Source: CAYHZL01 sp964361075
GTDB lineage: Bacteria > Bacteroidota > Ignavibacteria > UBA10030 > UBA8401
DNA length: 7,356 nucleotides
Reading direction: 5' to 3'
NCBI GenBank assembly: GCA_964361075.1
Contig: CAYHZL010000175.1
Span: forward strand, 1 to 7,356
Shown here: positions 5,901-7,356 of the stretch, in pieces
Layout of the letters: each line of letters opens with the position of its first letter
Numbering within the stretch: the first letter of the stretch is position 1
The notes under the pieces: model-generated
The model's input: only the letters and a program-made list of their open reading frames with translations
What the model was told of the DNA's origin: nothing
The model's database searches: none
Translations under genes and position numbers: made by a program

Positions 5901-7114
5901 TGGAAATATTAGGTAAGCATATTGTAATTCAAAAAGGGAAGATGCCAAAAAATCTTTCCGATGAACCAAGTAAAAAATTTATATTTCCGTATGTTGATAT
6001 TAAAGCGTTTGAGAAAAAAAATATTCAACGTTATACCGATGGAGAAAAATGTTTACTTTGTAATGACAATGATCTTCTGATTGTTTGGGATGGCGCGCGA
6101 TGTGGTTTAGTTGGGAAAGCAATTCGCGGTGCAGTTGGTTCTACATTGGCAATTATTAGACCCAAAGAAACTCTATACAAAGAATACGTTTATTATTTTA
6201 TCAAATCGCAATTTCGCACATTCAATACACGGGTAAAAGGTGTTGGTATCCCGCATCTTGATCCATTGATCGTTCATCATTCATCATTAATCATTCCCTC
6301 GCTTCCCGAACAACACCGCATTGTTGCCAAAATAGAAGAACTCTTTAGTGATTTAGACAACGGAATCGAAAATCTTAAAACTGCACAACAGCAATTAAAA
6401 ACCTACCGCCAAGCAGTGCTCAAGTATGCGTTTGAAGGACGATTTACGAACAAGGTAAAAGGTAATCCGCCAAAAAGCGGCGGACGCAAAGAGCGCGAAA
6501 GTGAAAAGGGAGAATTGCCGGAAGGGTGGAAGTGGGTGAAGTTGGGCGAAGTATCTGAATCTTGTCTAGGAAAAATGCTAGACAAACAAAAGAATCAAGG
6601 AGATTATCAGCCTTATTTAAGAAATATAAATGTTCGATGGGGAAATTTTGATCTAAGTGATTTATCCGAAATGAAATTTGAGAAAAATGAGAAAGAAAGA
6701 TTTGGTATTAAAAATGGTGATTTGGTCATTTGTGAAGGTGGGGAACCTGGTAGAACTGCAATTTGGAAAGATGAAACCAAAAATATGATGATTCAAAAGG
6801 CTCTACACAGAGTTAGATTTGATTCTACTGTCATAACAAAATTCTTTTTCCATTATTTAGTATATATGGCATCAACAAAAACCCTTGAGCAATATTTTAC
6901 AGGAACAACGATTAAGCATTTAACAGGTCAAAGTCTTAAAAAAATTTCATTTCCGCTTCCCTCTGTCATAGAACAAAAACAAATTGTTCAAGAAATCGAA
7001 AGTCGTCTAAGCGTTTGCGATAAAGTCGAAGAAACAATCACAGCAAGTTTACAGCAAAGCGAGTCGTTGCGTCAAAGCATCTTAAAAAAAGCGTTTGAAG
7101 GGAAGTTGGTGTAA
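5900..7114 (+). CDS. hsdS: Type I restriction specificity subunit S (HsdS)
   Basis: The 404-residue DNA-recognition subunit of a type I system, which positions HsdM and HsdR on a split target. Two halves are plain: TRD1 about 1-133 (VWDGARCGLVG at 63-72, GVGIPHLD at 114-121), central helix about 134-181 (PSLPEQHRIV...AFEGRF), TRD2 about 206-353 (LPEGWKWVKLGEV at the start, ICEGGEPGR.AIW at 277-289) and closing helix about 354-404 (PSVIEQKQIV...AFEGKL). The helices are internal pseudo-repeats, as expected. TRD1 lacks the PxGWxW-KLGE opening that TRD2 has and begins at about the LG position; an in-frame TAA at 5879-5881 rules out an upstream ATG start, so the N terminus is short. Repeat-derived DNA encodes 124-132 and a palindrome encodes part of the inter-half linker (about 189-195). 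Translationally coupled to the preceding gene through TAATG. No hsdM is visible. Confidence 0.93.
   Translation: MEILGKHIVIQKGKMPKNLSDEPSKKFIFPYVDIKAFEKKNIQRYTDGEKCLLCNDNDLLIVWDGARCGLVGKAIRGAVGSTLAIIRPKETLYKEYVYYFIKSQFRTFNTRVKGVGIPHLDPLIVHHSSLIIPSLPEQHRIVAKIEELFSDLDNGIENLKTAQQQLKTYRQAVLKYAFEGRFTNKVKGNPPKSGGRKERESEKGELPEGWKWVKLGEVSESCLGKMLDKQKNQGDYQPYLRNINVRWGNFDLSDLSEMKFEKNEKERFGIKNGDLVICEGGEPGRTAIWKDETKNMMIQKALHRVRFDSTVITKFFFHYLVYMASTKTLEQYFTGTTIKHLTGQSLKKISFPLPSVIEQKQIVQEIESRLSVCDKVEETITASLQQSESLRQSILKKAFEGKLV
6268..6295. repeat. CATTCATCATT repeat within hsdS
   Basis: The 28-base stretch carries the core at 6278-6288. Bases 6278-6291 equal 4815-4828 in hsdR, and 6269-6288 is inverted relative to 5517-5536 with one mismatch. 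It encodes IVHHSSLII (124-132), exactly where TRD1 meets the central conserved helix, where family members usually have a short variable stretch before the LPEQ motif. Confidence 0.7.
6466..6484. repeat. Palindrome forming the HsdS linker
   Basis: TCCGCC (6466-6471) and GGCGGA (6479-6484) are perfect inverted arms around AAAAAGC. The stretch is in frame and encodes PPKSGGR in the linker between the first half of HsdS and TRD2. GC-rich arms in an AT-rich gene suggest a captured short palindromic repeat. Confidence 0.6.
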
Positions 7115-7122
7115 GAAATTAT

Positions 7123-7213
7123 ACGACACCGAAGGTGTCAAACATTTATAGAAACGGAATTAACAACAGAAATTACGACCCCATCGGGGTCGAACAAATG
7201 ATGATGATGCAAA
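7123..7213. repeat. Array unit, copy 1
   Basis: Contains hairpin GACACC-GAA-GGTGTC (7125-7139), the flank AAACATTTATAG (7140-7151), a spacer, and hairpin CGACCCC-ATC-GGGGTCG (7176-7192). It matches copy 2 over about 91 bases with two differences: T7161 against C7302, and G7206 against A7347. Confidence 0.85.
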
Positions 7214-7215
7214 AG

Positions 7216-7244
7216 CTATAAATGTTTCATCCCTTCGGGATGAA
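7216..7244 (-). repeat. Inverted single-hairpin element with a different stem
   Basis: CTATAAATGTTT (7216-7227) is the exact reverse complement of the flank at 7140-7151 and of the same flank in copy 2. It adjoins and slightly overlaps hairpin TTCATCCC-TTC-GGGATGAA (7226-7244). Read on the minus strand it has the same plan as the first hairpin of the main unit (stem, GAA loop, AAACATTTATAG), but the stem bases differ. Confidence 0.75.
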
Positions 7245-7263
7245 GAAAAGAATATATAAATGA

Positions 7264-7354
7264 ACGACACCGAAGGTGTCAAACATTTATAGAAACGGAA
7301 TCAACAACAGAAATTACGACCCCATCGGGGTCGAACAAATGATGATAATGCAAA
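7264..7354. repeat. Array unit, copy 2
   Basis: Direct repeat of 7123-7213 with an offset of 141 bases. Hairpins lie at 7266-7280 and 7317-7333. The end is close to the window edge, so its true right border cannot be seen. Confidence 0.85.
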
Positions 7355-7356
7355 CG

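Larger units (their letters stand above)
7115..7356. repeat. Hairpin repeat array downstream of hsdS (runs off the window)
   Basis: No reading frame is apparent in these 242 bases. They hold a composite of short palindromes: unit copy 1 (7123-7213), an inverted-orientation hairpin element (7216-7244), and unit copy 2 (7264-7354), with copies spaced 141 bases apart. The array reaches the window edge and probably continues. It could also protect or end the hsd transcript, but no T run supports an intrinsic terminator. Confidence 0.85.

Noticed and set aside
7115..7356. CRISPR array
   Set aside because: There are only two long copies spaced 141 bases apart, near-identical over about 91 bases with several internal hairpins; there is no regular 25-40-base repeat with unique spacers and no cas gene.

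Overview
The window looks like a chromosomal piece of an AT-rich bacterium of the Bacteroidota/Chlorobiota (FCB) group, possibly an Ignavibacteria-like lineage. Three things suggest this: a long BatA-type protein (N-terminal double-transmembrane domain followed by vWA), start codons with no clear Shine-Dalgarno sequence, and dispersed short palindromic repeats of kinds I associate with that group. The taxonomic call is an inference; there is no rRNA or housekeeping marker to fix it.

Layout. Positions 1-210 are non-coding and dominated by a nested inverted-repeat element (68-207) that abuts the stop codon of the first gene. Positions 211-2370 (minus) encode a 719-residue membrane-anchored BatA/vWA protein. 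A 365-bp divergent intergenic region (2371-2735) holds candidate promoters for both directions, a hairpin and a 12-bp tandem duplication. On the plus strand follows a partial type I restriction-modification operon: hsdR (2736-5513), a small four-helix-bundle (S23/IVP-like) gene (5535-5900) and hsdS (5900-7114), the last two overlapping by one base (TAATG). From 7115 to the window end there is a non-coding array of small hairpins with a 141-bp period.

How the genes work together. HsdR is the DNA-translocating and cleaving motor and HsdS supplies two target-recognition domains. The methyltransferase subunit HsdM, needed for a complete type I system, is not in the window and cannot lie upstream in the same operon because the neighbour there is divergent. 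It would have to lie beyond the hairpin array or elsewhere. The four-helix-bundle protein sits inside the operon and has no established role.

Most notable: the restriction genes carry pieces of dispersed short repeats inside their reading frames. One 11-base core (CATTCATCATT) occurs twice in hsdR, once in hsdS at the border between the first recognition domain and the central helix, and once in reverse orientation at the start codon of the small gene. A second palindrome forms the linker between the two HsdS halves. The terminal array contains hairpins whose stems differ by compensatory changes while the GAA loop and a 12-base flank stay constant, which points to a structured mobile repeat family. 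I found no evidence of a wholly new multi-gene system; the repeat-laden type I locus is the best candidate for follow-up.
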